From contig CAZBKQ010000001.1 in assembly GCA_964492555.1 (NCBI GenBank), positions 62,001 through 126,000 of the forward strand: DNA of 64,000 nucleotides, in the 5' to 3' direction. Positions 24,352-33,557 of the stretch are shown piece after piece. The stretch's first letter is position 1, and each line of letters begins with the position of its first letter. The translations under genes were made by a program, and so were the position numbers. Under the pieces are notes generated by a model. The model searched no databases, was not told the origin of the DNA, and saw only the letters and a list, made by a program, of their open reading frames with translations. Source of the DNA: GCA-2709075 sp964492555. Its GTDB lineage: Bacteria > Pseudomonadota > Alphaproteobacteria > MPNO01 > UBA2964.

Positions 24352-26421
24352 CTATGCCTCCCGCTCTGCCAGGATATTGCCGAAACCGTCCAGACGCGCC
24401 GACCAGCCGGGCGGCAGCACGGTTGTCGAATCGAACTGCTCGATAATCGCCGGACCCTCGATTGCCGCATCGGTGAGGTTCGCGCGTTGATAGACGGGCG
24501 CATCGTGCGTTGTCCGCCCGTCGAAGGTGACGCTACGCGTCGCGGACGGTTTTGCCGCTCCCGCCGGCGCGGCGGTCTCGGGCAAATCCTGTTTTGGCAC
24601 GGGCAGGCGGACACGCACACGATAACTTACCGCCTCGATCGCCTGATCGCGCGCCGAATGGCCGTGCAGCCGGTGGTGCAGCTCATGAAACCGCTCGGCA
24701 ATGTCGACCAGACCCTTGCCGGTCATCGGGCTGGTTTTCAGCCCGTCCAGCGGCGTGCGGATTTCGTACCCTTGACCGGCATAACGCAAATCCATCTCGC
24801 GGATGAAGTGCCGGTCGCGCCCGCCAAGCCCTTCAGCGGCGAGCTCGGTATCGGCATGATCCTCCAGCACCCTGAACTGTTCCTCAGTATGGTCGGGCGA
24901 AAGTTGCATCAGCTCCGTCAGTTCGGATCGGATATAGTCATGGACGATATCGGAACAGAGCAGGCCGAGCGCTGAAAACGCCCCCGGGTTGGGCGGCACC
25001 AGAACGCGCGGAATGCCCAGCTCATCCGCGACCATCGCGGCATGGACCGGTCCCGCGCCGCCAAACGGCACCAGCGTGAAATCCTTCAGCTCGATGACTT
25101 TCTTGGCCGCCTGCACGCGGATTTCATCCGCCATGCGCGCATTGATCAGGCGGATAATTCCGGCGGCGGCTTCTTCGACGCTCATTCCCATCGGCCCGGC
25201 GATCCCGTTTTCAATTGCCGCGCGGGTCGCCGCGACATCCAACGTCGTCTCGCCGCCCAACAGATATTCCGGGTTGAGGAATCCGCAGACCAGATCGGCG
25301 TCCGTGACGGTCGGCTCCAACCCTCCCTTGCCATAGGAAACCGGGCCGGGATCGGCGCCGGCGCTGTCCGGTCCGACGCTGAGCAGACCCGATGCGCCGC
25401 GCCGGGCGATGGTGCCGCCGCCAGCCGAAATCGTGCTGATATCGAAGGCCGGCACATCCAGCCGCCGTTCGGCGATAGCGCCCTCGGTCACCTCCAGCGG
25501 CACGGCGTTCTGGATAAAGGCGATATCGCAGCTTGTGCCGCCCATATCCATGGTGACCAGATGAGCGTGGCCCTGCTTTTCGCCGAGAACGTATGCGGTG
25601 GCCTGAACCCCCGCCGCCGGACCCGAGAGCAGCGTATGGACCGTCTTTCCGCCGCCGGCGGTCGCGCCCAGCGGCATCACCCCGCCATTCGATTGCATCA
25701 GAAAGCGGCGCGGCGTTTCGATCTTTATGTCATCCAGCCCGTTATCCAGATCGTTGGCATATTTTGCCAGCACCGGCTCCAGATAGGCATTCAGCAGCGT
25801 GGTCGACAGGCGCGGCCATTCGCGGATACGGGGCAGCACCTCGGATGATAGCGAGACATAGGCGCCGGGGATTTCGTCGCGGATAATCTCGGCGGCGCGC
25901 GCCTCATGCGCGTCATTCATATAGGAAAACAGGAAACAGACGGCAAAAGATTCCGCCCCTTCCGCCCCGAGCGCCTTCGCGGCCTCGCGGACCTCGGCTT
26001 CGGCCAGCGGCTCCAGCTCCTTACCCGCATAATCCATCCGCCCGGAGATTTCGTGGGTCAGATGCTGGCTGACCAGCGGGGCGGGCCTGCGGAAATTGAG
26101 CTCGAACTGATTGCCTTCCCGGGCCTGGGTCTGCACCTCCTGTACCGCGCGGAAACCGCGCGTGATCAGCAGGCCGATCTTGCTGCCTTTGAGCTCCAGC
26201 AGCGCGTTGGTGGTCACCGTGGTGCCGTGGCTGAAAAAATCGATTTCGCCCGCGCCGATATCGCGCGCCAGCAGGCGCGAGACGCCGTCCAGCACCGCGA
26301 CCGACGGGTTCGCCGGTGTGCTCGGGACCTTTTCGATCAGGATATGGCCCGTCGCCGGGCCGGCCAGCACCAGATCGGTATGGGTGCCGCCGACATCGAC
26401 GCCGAGACGATATTCAGCCAA
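24352..26421 (-). CDS. Hydantoinase A / 5-oxoprolinase-type ATP-binding subunit
   Basis: About 689 residues, standard for HyuA. The N-terminal ASKHA phosphate loop GVDVGGTHTDLVL lies six residues in, followed by FSHGTTVTTNALLE, VTMDMGGTSCDIAF and VPFGGAGPVHA. It is the ATP-using subunit paired with the adjacent HyuB. The TTG at 26421 is chosen as start because it places the phosphate loop correctly and has a GGGGGA site upstream; an upstream start would run through the end of the amidase gene. It begins 20 bases after the amidase stop. Confidence 0.9.
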   Translation of the reverse strand: MAEYRLGVDVGGTHTDLVLAGPATGHILIEKVPSTPANPSVAVLDGVSRLLARDIGAGEIDFFSHGTTVTTNALLELKGSKIGLLITRGFRAVQEVQTQAREGNQFELNFRRPAPLVSQHLTHEISGRMDYAGKELEPLAEAEVREAAKALGAEGAESFAVCFLFSYMNDAHEARAAEIIRDEIPGAYVSLSSEVLPRIREWPRLSTTLLNAYLEPVLAKYANDLDNGLDDIKIETPRRFLMQSNGGVMPLGATAGGGKTVHTLLSGPAAGVQATAYVLGEKQGHAHLVTMDMGGTSCDIAFIQNAVPLEVTEGAIAERRLDVPAFDISTISAGGGTIARRGASGLLSVGPDSAGADPGPVSYGKGGLEPTVTDADLVCGFLNPEYLLGGETTLDVAATRAAIENGIAGPMGMSVEEAAAGIIRLINARMADEIRVQAAKKVIELKDFTLVPFGGAGPVHAAMVADELGIPRVLVPPNPGAFSALGLLCSDIVHDYIRSELTELMQLSPDHTEEQFRVLEDHADTELAAEGLGGRDRHFIREMDLRYAGQGYEIRTPLDGLKTSPMTGKGLVDIAERFHELHHRLHGHSARDQAIEAVSYRVRVRLPVPKQDLPETAAPAGAAKPSATRSVTFDGRTTHDAPVYQRANLTDAAIEGPAIIEQFDSTTVLPPGWSARLDGFGNILAEREA

Positions 26422-26440
26422 GGGCGGTTTCCCCCGCCGC

Positions 26441-27826
26441 TCAGCCGTTGCCGAGAATTTGCGGGCACATCCAGCGCGCGACCGCGACCAGCGCCTCATC
26501 CCGGTGGCGCATGCCCTGAAGCTGCACACCGGTCGGCATATCCTCGACCTTCAGCAGCGGCAGGGAAAGCGCCGGCATGCCGATGATCGAAGAGGCCTCA
26601 TTATAAATCGCGCTGCCCTGATCCATGCCGATCGGGCCCGGGCCGGGGGAGGCCAGCGTGATCATGCCGTCGCAGCGATTGGCCAGCTCGTCATGCATAT
26701 TGCGCCAGTGTTCGCGCCGCACCAGCGCCTGGCGGTATTCCTCCTGGGTCAGGCCGCGCCCTTCCTCCACGCCTTTCTTGAGGCGCGGCGGGATCCGGTC
26801 GGCGTCGTAATCGAGATACTGATACATCGGGAAACGCATCTCGAACCGGTAGAGATTGCGCCACATTTCGGGCGACTTGGCGGTCTCGGTTTCGTAGGTC
26901 TCGATCGCCGGATCATCCTTGCGGGTGAAAAGCTCGACCCCCGCTGCTTCCAGCTGTTTGAGGACGCCGTTGAACTGTTCCCTGGTTTCATCGTCGGTTT
27001 CGGCCCAGCCCGCGGTTTCCAGAACGATCAGCCGTTCCGGCTTGCGCGGCGCCGGGGGCAGGCGTCCGCCATAGAGGCCGGGATGCCCCGGATCGCCGCC
27101 GGCATGTTCCGAGATATAGCGCGCGACGATCCACATATCCTCCAGCGAGCCGGCGATGACGCCGAGATGGTCCATGGTTTCAGCGGCCGAATAGCTGCCC
27201 TGGCGGTTGAGCGCGCCGAACGTGCCCTTGAGCCCGTAAACCCCGCAGAAGCTCGACGGGCGGATGGTGGAGCCGCGCCCGTGCGTGCCGAGCCCGCAGG
27301 GGATCATGGTGGAACCGACGCCCGCGCATGTGCCGGAGGAAGAGCCGCCCGGCGTGCGGCGTAAATCGAACGGGTTGCGGGTTTCCGCCGGGTCGCCGCC
27401 GCCAAAGGTGATGGTGACGGTTTTCCCCAGGATGACCGCGCCGCCCTTCCTCAGGAAATAGACCGAGGCCGCATCGCGGATCGGCTGGTTGCCGCGGAAA
27501 AGATCGCTGTTGTATTCGGTCGGCATATCGGCGGTTTCGATCAGATCCTTGATGCCGATCGGCATGCCGTCGACCAGCGACAGCGGCTTGCCGTCCTTGT
27601 AGCGCTTGGTCGCCTCATCCGCCGCCTTGCGCGCCGGTTCGGTGTTCAGATAGGCCCAGGCTTTGACCTCCGGCTCCAGCCGGTCGATGACCTCCAAACA
27701 GCGTTCCAGATAATCGCGCGGCGTATCCCCGCCATCGAGGAATTTCTGGCGGTGGTCGTGAAAGCTGCGCAGCTCCCACGTTTTCGGATCATAATCGCCA
27801 ATACCCTTTGCCGGTTCGATGGTCAT
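26441..27826 (-). CDS. Amidase signature family protein
   Basis: A 461-residue AS-family enzyme with Lys93 (MPIGIKDLIE), the Ser-rich GGSSSGT at 160-166 and presumed nucleophile Ser186. The usual TGGS around the nucleophile is replaced by HGRGS, which may change substrate preference. It is the first gene of the amidase-hyuA-hyuB-MFS-sulfatase operon, so it likely acts on the ring-opened product of HyuAB or another amide. It is distinct from the amidase at 800-2080. Confidence 0.88.
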   Translation of the reverse strand: MTIEPAKGIGDYDPKTWELRSFHDHRQKFLDGGDTPRDYLERCLEVIDRLEPEVKAWAYLNTEPARKAADEATKRYKDGKPLSLVDGMPIGIKDLIETADMPTEYNSDLFRGNQPIRDAASVYFLRKGGAVILGKTVTITFGGGDPAETRNPFDLRRTPGGSSSGTCAGVGSTMIPCGLGTHGRGSTIRPSSFCGVYGLKGTFGALNRQGSYSAAETMDHLGVIAGSLEDMWIVARYISEHAGGDPGHPGLYGGRLPPAPRKPERLIVLETAGWAETDDETREQFNGVLKQLEAAGVELFTRKDDPAIETYETETAKSPEMWRNLYRFEMRFPMYQYLDYDADRIPPRLKKGVEEGRGLTQEEYRQALVRREHWRNMHDELANRCDGMITLASPGPGPIGMDQGSAIYNEASSIIGMPALSLPLLKVEDMPTGVQLQGMRHRDEALVAVARWMCPQILGNG

Positions 27827-27941
27827 CGAAGTCTCCCTGTTTGCAACATTTGATTTTTGGAACGCACCGCCGGTTTTGCCGCGCCCGCTCCCTGTCTATG
27901 ATGGTTGGCAGAGTACAAAATTATGGGAAAGGCGAAAACCT

Positions 27942-28703
27942 ATGGGGAGCAATCTTGATGGAATGGTCGCGCTGGTTACCGGATCGGGGCGCGGCATGGG
28001 GCGGTGCCACGCCGATCTGATGGCCAGCCGGGGCGCGGATGTCATTGTGCATGACATCAATGAAGACAATGCCAACGAAACGGCGGACATGGTGCGCGGC
28101 CATGGCCGCAAGGCCAGCGTGATCATCGCCGATGTCCGCGATGTGCCGGATTTCACGGCGAAAATCGGCGAAGCCGAGGCCGAACACGGCAAGATCGATA
28201 TTCTGGTCAATAACGCGGGCGTCAGCGGCCGCAAGCTGCCGGTCGAGGACATTGATGAGGAAATCTACGACACGCTGTTCGATATTCAGGTCCGGGGCGC
28301 GTTTTTCGCCGCCCGCGCCGTTCTGCCCGGTATGAAGGCGCGCAAATACGGCAAGATCATCAATATTTCCTCGATCTATGCGATGGGCGGCAGTTCCTTC
28401 GCCAGCCACTACGCGGCGGCAAAGTCTGCGCTATCCGGCTTTACCAAGAGCTGGGCGCGGGAATTCGCGCCGTGGAATATCTGCTGCAACGCGGTCGCGC
28501 CGGGCTTTATCCTGACCGATATGACGCGCGGCAGTAACACTGACGAGATGCTGGATTCGCGGTCCAAAGCCATGCCGCTCGGCCGGTTTACCGAACCGGT
28601 GGAAATCTCCTATGCCGTCGCCTGGCTGGCCTCGAAAGAATGCGACATGGTGACCGGACAGGTGATCAGCCCCAATTCGGGCGAGGTTATCGTCGGCTAT
28701 TAG
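27942..28703 (+). CDS. SDR family oxidoreductase
   Basis: A 253-residue classical SDR. TGSGRGMG binds the cofactor, NNAG follows, and the active site is NISSIYAMGGSSFASHYAAAK with Ser, Tyr and Lys in place. The ATG at 27942 (MGSNLDGMVALVTG) follows a GGGAAAGG ribosome site; a longer in-frame version would overlap the divergent amidase and lacks sense. It is followed by two small hairpins and then the acyl-CoA ligase, so the two may be co-transcribed. Confidence 0.88.
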   Translation: MGSNLDGMVALVTGSGRGMGRCHADLMASRGADVIVHDINEDNANETADMVRGHGRKASVIIADVRDVPDFTAKIGEAEAEHGKIDILVNNAGVSGRKLPVEDIDEEIYDTLFDIQVRGAFFAARAVLPGMKARKYGKIINISSIYAMGGSSFASHYAAAKSALSGFTKSWAREFAPWNICCNAVAPGFILTDMTRGSNTDEMLDSRSKAMPLGRFTEPVEISYAVAWLASKECDMVTGQVISPNSGEVIVGY

Positions 28704-28713
28704 GCGGGGCGGG

Positions 28714-28746
28714 TTGCCCCAAAGGGCAAGGCGGCTAAAATCCGCC
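28714..28746 (+). other. Two adjacent small hairpins between SDR and acyl-CoA ligase genes
   Basis: TTGCCC-CAAA-GGGCAA (28714-28729) is followed directly by GGCGG-N7-CCGCC (28730-28746). No T-run follows, so it is not a standard terminator; it may stabilise or process the mRNA. Confidence 0.4.
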
Positions 28747-28777
28747 GCAAACAGATCATAAACGCAGGGTGAGAGCC

Positions 28778-30421
28778 GTGAGCGATTATCGCGACAAGAT
28801 TTATTCAGATGCGTGGCGGGCCTTCAAGGACCCGGAGGTCCTGGAATATTTCAACCCCACCGTGGTAGTACTCGACCGCAACATCGCGGACGGGCGCGGT
28901 GACAAGACCGCGCTGATCGTCGATGACCAGCCCTATTCCTATTCGGAATTGCTCGGCCATGTGTGCCGCGCGTCGAACGGGCTGCAATCGCTCAATATCG
29001 AGCCGGGCTCGCGCATGCTGATGTTCGGCACCGACAGTCTGGAATATTCCGCGACCTGGTTCGGCGCGATCCGCGCCGGCATCGTGCCGGCGGTGATTTC
29101 CGACGCCTACAAGGCGGAAAACCTGCTCTATTTCCTGCGCGACACCGCCTGCAAGACGCTGTTTATCGATTCCGAACAGCTGGAAAAGCTGAATGATATC
29201 GCCGAGGACATTCCCCATACGCTGAAGACCGTCATCGTGCGGGGCGATCTTTCCGGCGCGCCGGAATCGGGCGACCGCCAGACGCTGTCCCATGCGGAGA
29301 TGGTCGAGGGCCACTCCGAGACGGCGGAGGCCTATCCGCTCCACAATAACGACATCACCTATATGTTCTATTCCGGCGGCACGACCGGCACCGCCAAGGG
29401 GATTACACATCTGGCGCATGATTTCTATCTGGTGCCGGAACGGCATGGCGCGTTTCTGGAATATCGCGAAAGCGACATCGTTCACGCAACATCGAAGAAA
29501 TATTTTACCCATGGCCTATGGCCGGGCCTGCTGATCCCGCTCTATTTCGGTGCGACCAGCGTTATCTCGCGCCTGCCGCCGACGCCCGAAAACGTGGTGA
29601 ACCTGGTTGAGGCGACGAAGCCGACCAAGATGATCACCGTGCCGACCATCATCAAGAACATCATGCTGTTCGCCGATCAGGAACGGGTGCCTGATTTCTC
29701 ATCGCTGGAGGTCGTGACCTCGGCGTCGGAGAAAATGCCGCCGGAGGTTTTTGAGCGGTTCCACGAGCTGTTCGAGCTGGAAATCCTCGATTCCATCGGT
29801 TCCAGCGAAATTACCTATGAATGGATCGCCAACCGGCCGAAGGATTTCCGCCGCGGCAGTCTCGGCAAGCCGGTCTTCGGGTTTGAGGCCAAGCTGATGG
29901 ATGCCGACGGCAATGAGGTGACCGAGCCCAACACCGACGGCGAAGCCTGGATCAAGAGCAGCACGACCTGCTTTTTCTACTGGCGCAAGCTGGATAAGAC
30001 CAAGGAGACCTTTGTCGGGGAATGGGCGCGCACCGGCGATACGCTGATGTATGACGAGGACGGATTCTTCTGGTTCTCCGGCCGGTCGGACGATGTGTTC
30101 AAGGTGAAGGGGCTCTGGGTCTCACCGATTGAGGTCGAAGCCGCAATCACCGAAGACGATGCGGTGCTCGAAGCCGCCGTCGTGTCCTATGAGGACGATG
30201 ACGGGCTGACCAAACCGAAGGCTTTTGTGGTGCTCAATCCGGGAGAGGAAGCGTCTGACGCGCTGGCCGACCGGCTGAAGGCCGGGGTGCGCCGGATCGG
30301 CGGGTACAAGGTGCCGGAGGAAATCGATTTCGTGGAGGCGCTGCCGCGCACCACCCTGATGAAGATCGACCGCCGCGCCCTCCGCGTTCAAGAAGCGGAG
30401 GCACGCGGCAAACCGGTCTAG
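28778..30421 (+). CDS. AMP-dependent acyl-CoA synthetase/ligase (benzoate-CoA ligase-like)
   Basis: A 547-residue ANL-superfamily enzyme that adenylates a carboxylic acid and forms its CoA thioester. The P-loop MFYSGGTTGTAKG, the motif SIGSSEITYEW, the TGD hinge region (ARTGDTLMYDEDGFFWFSGRSDDVFKVKG) and a C-terminal LPRTTLMKIDR with the catalytic Lys are present. The overall layout resembles aryl-CoA ligases. The GTG at 28778 is preferred since AGGGTGAGA lies at the right distance; a GTG nine bases upstream is also possible. It supports aromatic acid activation in this region. Confidence 0.88.
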   Translation: MSDYRDKIYSDAWRAFKDPEVLEYFNPTVVVLDRNIADGRGDKTALIVDDQPYSYSELLGHVCRASNGLQSLNIEPGSRMLMFGTDSLEYSATWFGAIRAGIVPAVISDAYKAENLLYFLRDTACKTLFIDSEQLEKLNDIAEDIPHTLKTVIVRGDLSGAPESGDRQTLSHAEMVEGHSETAEAYPLHNNDITYMFYSGGTTGTAKGITHLAHDFYLVPERHGAFLEYRESDIVHATSKKYFTHGLWPGLLIPLYFGATSVISRLPPTPENVVNLVEATKPTKMITVPTIIKNIMLFADQERVPDFSSLEVVTSASEKMPPEVFERFHELFELEILDSIGSSEITYEWIANRPKDFRRGSLGKPVFGFEAKLMDADGNEVTEPNTDGEAWIKSSTTCFFYWRKLDKTKETFVGEWARTGDTLMYDEDGFFWFSGRSDDVFKVKGLWVSPIEVEAAITEDDAVLEAAVVSYEDDDGLTKPKAFVVLNPGEEASDALADRLKAGVRRIGGYKVPEEIDFVEALPRTTLMKIDRRALRVQEAEARGKPV

Positions 30422-30431
30422 ACCGCGTGCC

Positions 30432-30923
30432 CTATTTTTTCGGCAGCGCGCCCTTCTTGGTCGCCATATCGGTGAAGTTGTTAAGCGCGCCGGTCATCAC
30501 CTTGTAGACCCTTTCGCGGTCGGTCACGCCATAGCGTTTGGCCAGCCAGGCGGGATCGGTATAGGCAAGCTTTACCGCGCCGCCGGCATCGCGCCAGGCG
30601 ATGGCCTTTAGCGGCAGGTCGAGCCCTATGGCCGGATTGGATGCCATCAGCGGCGTCCCCAGTTTCGGCGAACCGAAAATCAGCACGGCGGTGGGTGTCA
30701 GCTCCTTGCCGATGCTTTTTGCGCCCTTTGCGTGATCGATGCGGGCGAAAATTTTGATGCCCTTGCGCTGCAGGGCAATCCCCAGCCGGTCGAGCGTCTT
30801 GGCGACACCGAAATCGCTGTTCTTGATAATCAGCCCCTCACCGGCGGCGAGGGCCGGTGTGGCGCCGGTAAAGCCGGTAATGGCGATGAAAGAGGCAATA
30901 AAGAGAAATCTGGTTCTTAACAT
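30432..30923 (-). CDS. Secreted DUF302 protein
   Basis: A 163-residue protein with a cleavable signal peptide (hydrophobic core about residues 5-20, ALAAG cleavage region) and a DUF302 domain: AKTLDRLGIALQRKGIKIFARIDHAKGA, then LIFGSPKLGTPLM. DUF302 proteins are small periplasmic proteins of unclear role. The start at 30923 (MLRTRFLF) is chosen because it begins the signal peptide. It converges on the acyl-CoA ligase gene with only ten bases between stops. Confidence 0.85.
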   Translation of the reverse strand: MLRTRFLFIASFIAITGFTGATPALAAGEGLIIKNSDFGVAKTLDRLGIALQRKGIKIFARIDHAKGAKSIGKELTPTAVLIFGSPKLGTPLMASNPAIGLDLPLKAIAWRDAGGAVKLAYTDPAWLAKRYGVTDRERVYKVMTGALNNFTDMATKKGALPKK

Positions 30924-31021
30924 TATTTCTATTCCATTGGGCGTTGTTGATCTCAGCGCAAGCCTAACGCCTGCGCCTGGCCCGGATAAACAGCCTCGCC
31001 TGAATCTCACACAGAATTGAA

Positions 31022-31051
31022 AAGCCGGAGAGCGGGTCCGCTCTCCGGCTT
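31022..31051 (-). terminator. Terminator after the flavin monooxygenase gene
   Basis: A 13-base perfect stem (31022-31034 with 31039-31051) with a four-base loop, followed on the minus strand by TTTTC, lies just past the stop of the gene at 31072. Confidence 0.8.
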
Positions 31052-31071
31052 AATGTTGGATTGGTTCCGCG

Positions 31072-32412
31072 TTATTCCGCGGCGCGCCCGCCCGCGCTGG
31101 CATAGCGGCTTTCGGGCACCGGCAGGCTCAGCATGTCGCGCAGCGTCGTGCCCTCATAAGCCTTGCGGAAAATGCCGCGCGATTGCAGTTCCGGCACCAC
31201 CATATCGACAAAGGCGTCGAATTCATCAGGGAACAGCGACGGGATGATATTGAACCCGTCGCAGGCGCCGTTCTCGAACCAGTTCTGCATTGTGTCGGCC
31301 ACCGTCTTCGGCGTACCGACCAGCACCATATGGCCGCGCGCCGCCGCGAAATGCTGGTAAAGCTGGCGCAGGGTCCAGTTATTTTCCCGCGCGAGGTCCA
31401 GCATCTGGCCGGACCGGGTGCCGACATCGTCGACCGCTTCCAGTTGGGGCAGCGGAATATCCGGGTCCATCCGGGTGAAGTCATGCCCGACCCGGCGCGA
31501 CAGGAAGGCGAGCCCGTGATCCGGATGGATCAGGTTTTGCAGCTCATCGGCCTTGGCCTGCGCTTCAGCCTCGGTCTCCGCCACGGTCACGGAAAGACCT
31601 GGCAGGATTTTCAGATCGCCTTGCTGGCGGCCATACTTGGCGAGCCGCGCCTTCACATCCGAATAAAAGGCTTGGGCCAGCTCGATGCTCTGGCTCGCGC
31701 CGAAAATCACATCGGCGGACTTGGCGGCAAGCTCCCGCCCTTCCTCGGACGCGCCGGCCTGCACGATGACCGGCCGGCCCTGCGGAGAACGCGGCACGTT
31801 GAGCGGCCCTTCGACCTGGAAATGCTTGCCCTTGTGGTTCAGCACATGCATGCGGTCCCACTCAAAAAACGTGCTGGTTTCCTTGTCGCGCACGAACGCG
31901 TCCGCGTCCCAGCTATCCCACAGCCCGATCAGCACATCGACGAATTCGTCGGCGATTTCGTACCGTTCCGGCTTTGGCTTGTGCGCTTCCTGGCTGTAAT
32001 TCAGCGCGGCTCTCGGGTTGCCGGTGGTGACGATATTCACCCCGCAGCGCCCGCCGCAGATCAGATCCAGCGTCGCGAACTCGCGCGCCACCGTATAAGG
32101 CTGATCGAAGCTGGTGCTTTTCGTGCAGACCAGCCCGATATGCTTTGTGTGCGGCGCCAGCGCGGCCAGCAGTGTATAGGGTTCCAGCCAGGCCGCGTAA
32201 TGCTGCATGTTCAGCGCCGAATCGACGGTGGTCCAGGCGGTGTTGGTGTCGGCGGAAAACAGCATGTCGAACAGGCCGCGCTCCGCCGTGTGCGCCATCT
32301 CGATAAAGCGGTCGAAATTCTCGTTGGCGTCGTCATGCGCGTTGGGATGGCGCCAGGACGAGATGTGATGCCCGGTGGGGCGAATGAACAGGCCAAGCTT
32401 CATTTCAGCCAT
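31072..32412 (-). CDS. LLM-class flavin-dependent monooxygenase (NtaA/SnaA/DszA type)
   Basis: A 446-residue bacterial luciferase-like enzyme using FMNH2 from a separate reductase. It has GLFIRPTGHHISSW at the N-terminus, the GRCGVNIVTTGNP block and VQAGASEEGRELAAKSADVIF, which are typical of the nitrilotriacetate/pristinamycin/dibenzothiophene monooxygenase branch. These act on sulfonated, aminated or heterocyclic carbon sources. No flavin reductase gene is adjacent. It is followed by a strong terminator. The substrate is unknown. Confidence 0.9.
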   Translation of the reverse strand: MAEMKLGLFIRPTGHHISSWRHPNAHDDANENFDRFIEMAHTAERGLFDMLFSADTNTAWTTVDSALNMQHYAAWLEPYTLLAALAPHTKHIGLVCTKSTSFDQPYTVAREFATLDLICGGRCGVNIVTTGNPRAALNYSQEAHKPKPERYEIADEFVDVLIGLWDSWDADAFVRDKETSTFFEWDRMHVLNHKGKHFQVEGPLNVPRSPQGRPVIVQAGASEEGRELAAKSADVIFGASQSIELAQAFYSDVKARLAKYGRQQGDLKILPGLSVTVAETEAEAQAKADELQNLIHPDHGLAFLSRRVGHDFTRMDPDIPLPQLEAVDDVGTRSGQMLDLARENNWTLRQLYQHFAAARGHMVLVGTPKTVADTMQNWFENGACDGFNIIPSLFPDEFDAFVDMVVPELQSRGIFRKAYEGTTLRDMLSLPVPESRYASAGGRAAE

Positions 32413-32494
32413 GAGGGGTCCTCCCGTTTGTTTCCGGATTTCTTAAACGATAGGCCCCAAAGCCGGGGTCTGGCAAGGCCGAGTGGGGGTATGC

Positions 32495-33517
32495 CTAGGC
32501 CTGCCGATACCGGATCAGCCCGTCATCACAGTATTCTTTGGACAGTCTGCCTTTGACGACAAGGTTGTTGGCATGGGCCAGCGCCTCGCCGATGGCGAAG
32601 CCGAGCTGGTGTTGGTCCATCTCGCGGTTGAAGATCGCCGGGATCATGTCGATGGCGGTCGCGGGCGTGGCGCAGAATTCAAACGCCGCTTCCAGCCTTT
32701 CGTCATGATGATCGCGCAGCGCCTGTATGCGGTCGTGGATGCCGTAAAACGGCCGGTCATGCGAGGGCAGGACCAGCGCGTCATCCGCCACATCGGCGAA
32801 TTTATGCAGGCTGTCGAGATAAAGCCCCAGCGGATCGCCGTCCGGTTCATTGCATTGCAGTGAAATATTGGTGGATATCCGCGGCAGGATCTGATCGCCC
32901 GAAATCAGCAGATTGCGGTCGGCGCACCACAGCGCGGCATGTTCCGGCGAATGGCCCGCGCCCGTGATCACCACCCACTGATCGCCGTTAATATCGATGA
33001 CGTCGCCATCCATCATGCGGACAAAGGTCGACGGCAGCGGCAAGATGATACGGGCGAAATCGGGCCGCGTGTCGCGATATCCCTGAACCCCGGCCTCGTT
33101 CATGCCGTTTTCGGTATAGAATTTCAGCCGTGTCTCAATATCCGCCGTCGGCCCGCCATGCCGGTTGAGCTGCGCCTGCATCCATTCGGAATAGGTCATC
33201 CAGATGGGCGCGTCCCAGTCCTCGGCGAACCAGCCGGCGAGCGAGACATGATCAGGGTGAAAATGGGTGACGATCACCCGGTTGATGTTTTTCCCGCCCA
33301 GCAGATCGGTGAAATAGGCCTGCCAGTGGGCGCGGGTTTCATCAGAGTTATAGCCGGTATCGATGACCGTCCAGCCATCGCCGTCTTCCAGCAGCCACAG
33401 ATTGATATGGTTGAGCGCGAAGGGCAGCGGCATGCGCAGCCAGTGAATGCCGGGCGCGACCTCCATCGCCTCGCCATATTCCAGCCGCGCGAACGGGTAA
33501 TCGGGGCCGTTGGCCAT
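32495..33517 (-). CDS. MBL-fold metallo-hydrolase
   Basis: A 340-residue metallo-beta-lactamase-fold protein. The zinc motif THFHPDHVSLAGW (HxHxDH) and GAGHSPEHAALW give the metal ligands, and LPSHDRPFYGIHDR supplies the C-terminal His. The long C-terminal helical part resembles SoxH/LACTB2-like thioester or lactone hydrolases. It lies between the monooxygenase and the TrcR-like gene on the same strand. The role is unknown; hydrolysis of a CoA thioester would suit the region. Confidence 0.87.
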   Translation of the reverse strand: MANGPDYPFARLEYGEAMEVAPGIHWLRMPLPFALNHINLWLLEDGDGWTVIDTGYNSDETRAHWQAYFTDLLGGKNINRVIVTHFHPDHVSLAGWFAEDWDAPIWMTYSEWMQAQLNRHGGPTADIETRLKFYTENGMNEAGVQGYRDTRPDFARIILPLPSTFVRMMDGDVIDINGDQWVVITGAGHSPEHAALWCADRNLLISGDQILPRISTNISLQCNEPDGDPLGLYLDSLHKFADVADDALVLPSHDRPFYGIHDRIQALRDHHDERLEAAFEFCATPATAIDMIPAIFNREMDQHQLGFAIGEALAHANNLVVKGRLSKEYCDDGLIRYRQA

Positions 33518-33557
33518 TTACAGCCCCGCCCGCTGGCAATGGGGGGTTTTCAAGCGA

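Noticed and set aside
23584..24975. A 463-codon open frame on the plus strand opposite hyuB and hyuA
   Set aside because: It is antisense to two well-supported enzymes, has no recognisable motif and a repetitive His/Arg/Gly/Asp-rich composition typical of GC-rich shadow frames. The same holds for long antisense frames at 31183-32556, 42198-43442 and 26111-27364.
24352..26529. Longer HyuA start inside the amidase gene
   Set aside because: It would overlap the amidase by some 90 bases and adds an Arg-rich, unrelated N-terminus; the TTG at 26421 places the ATP-binding loop where the family has it.
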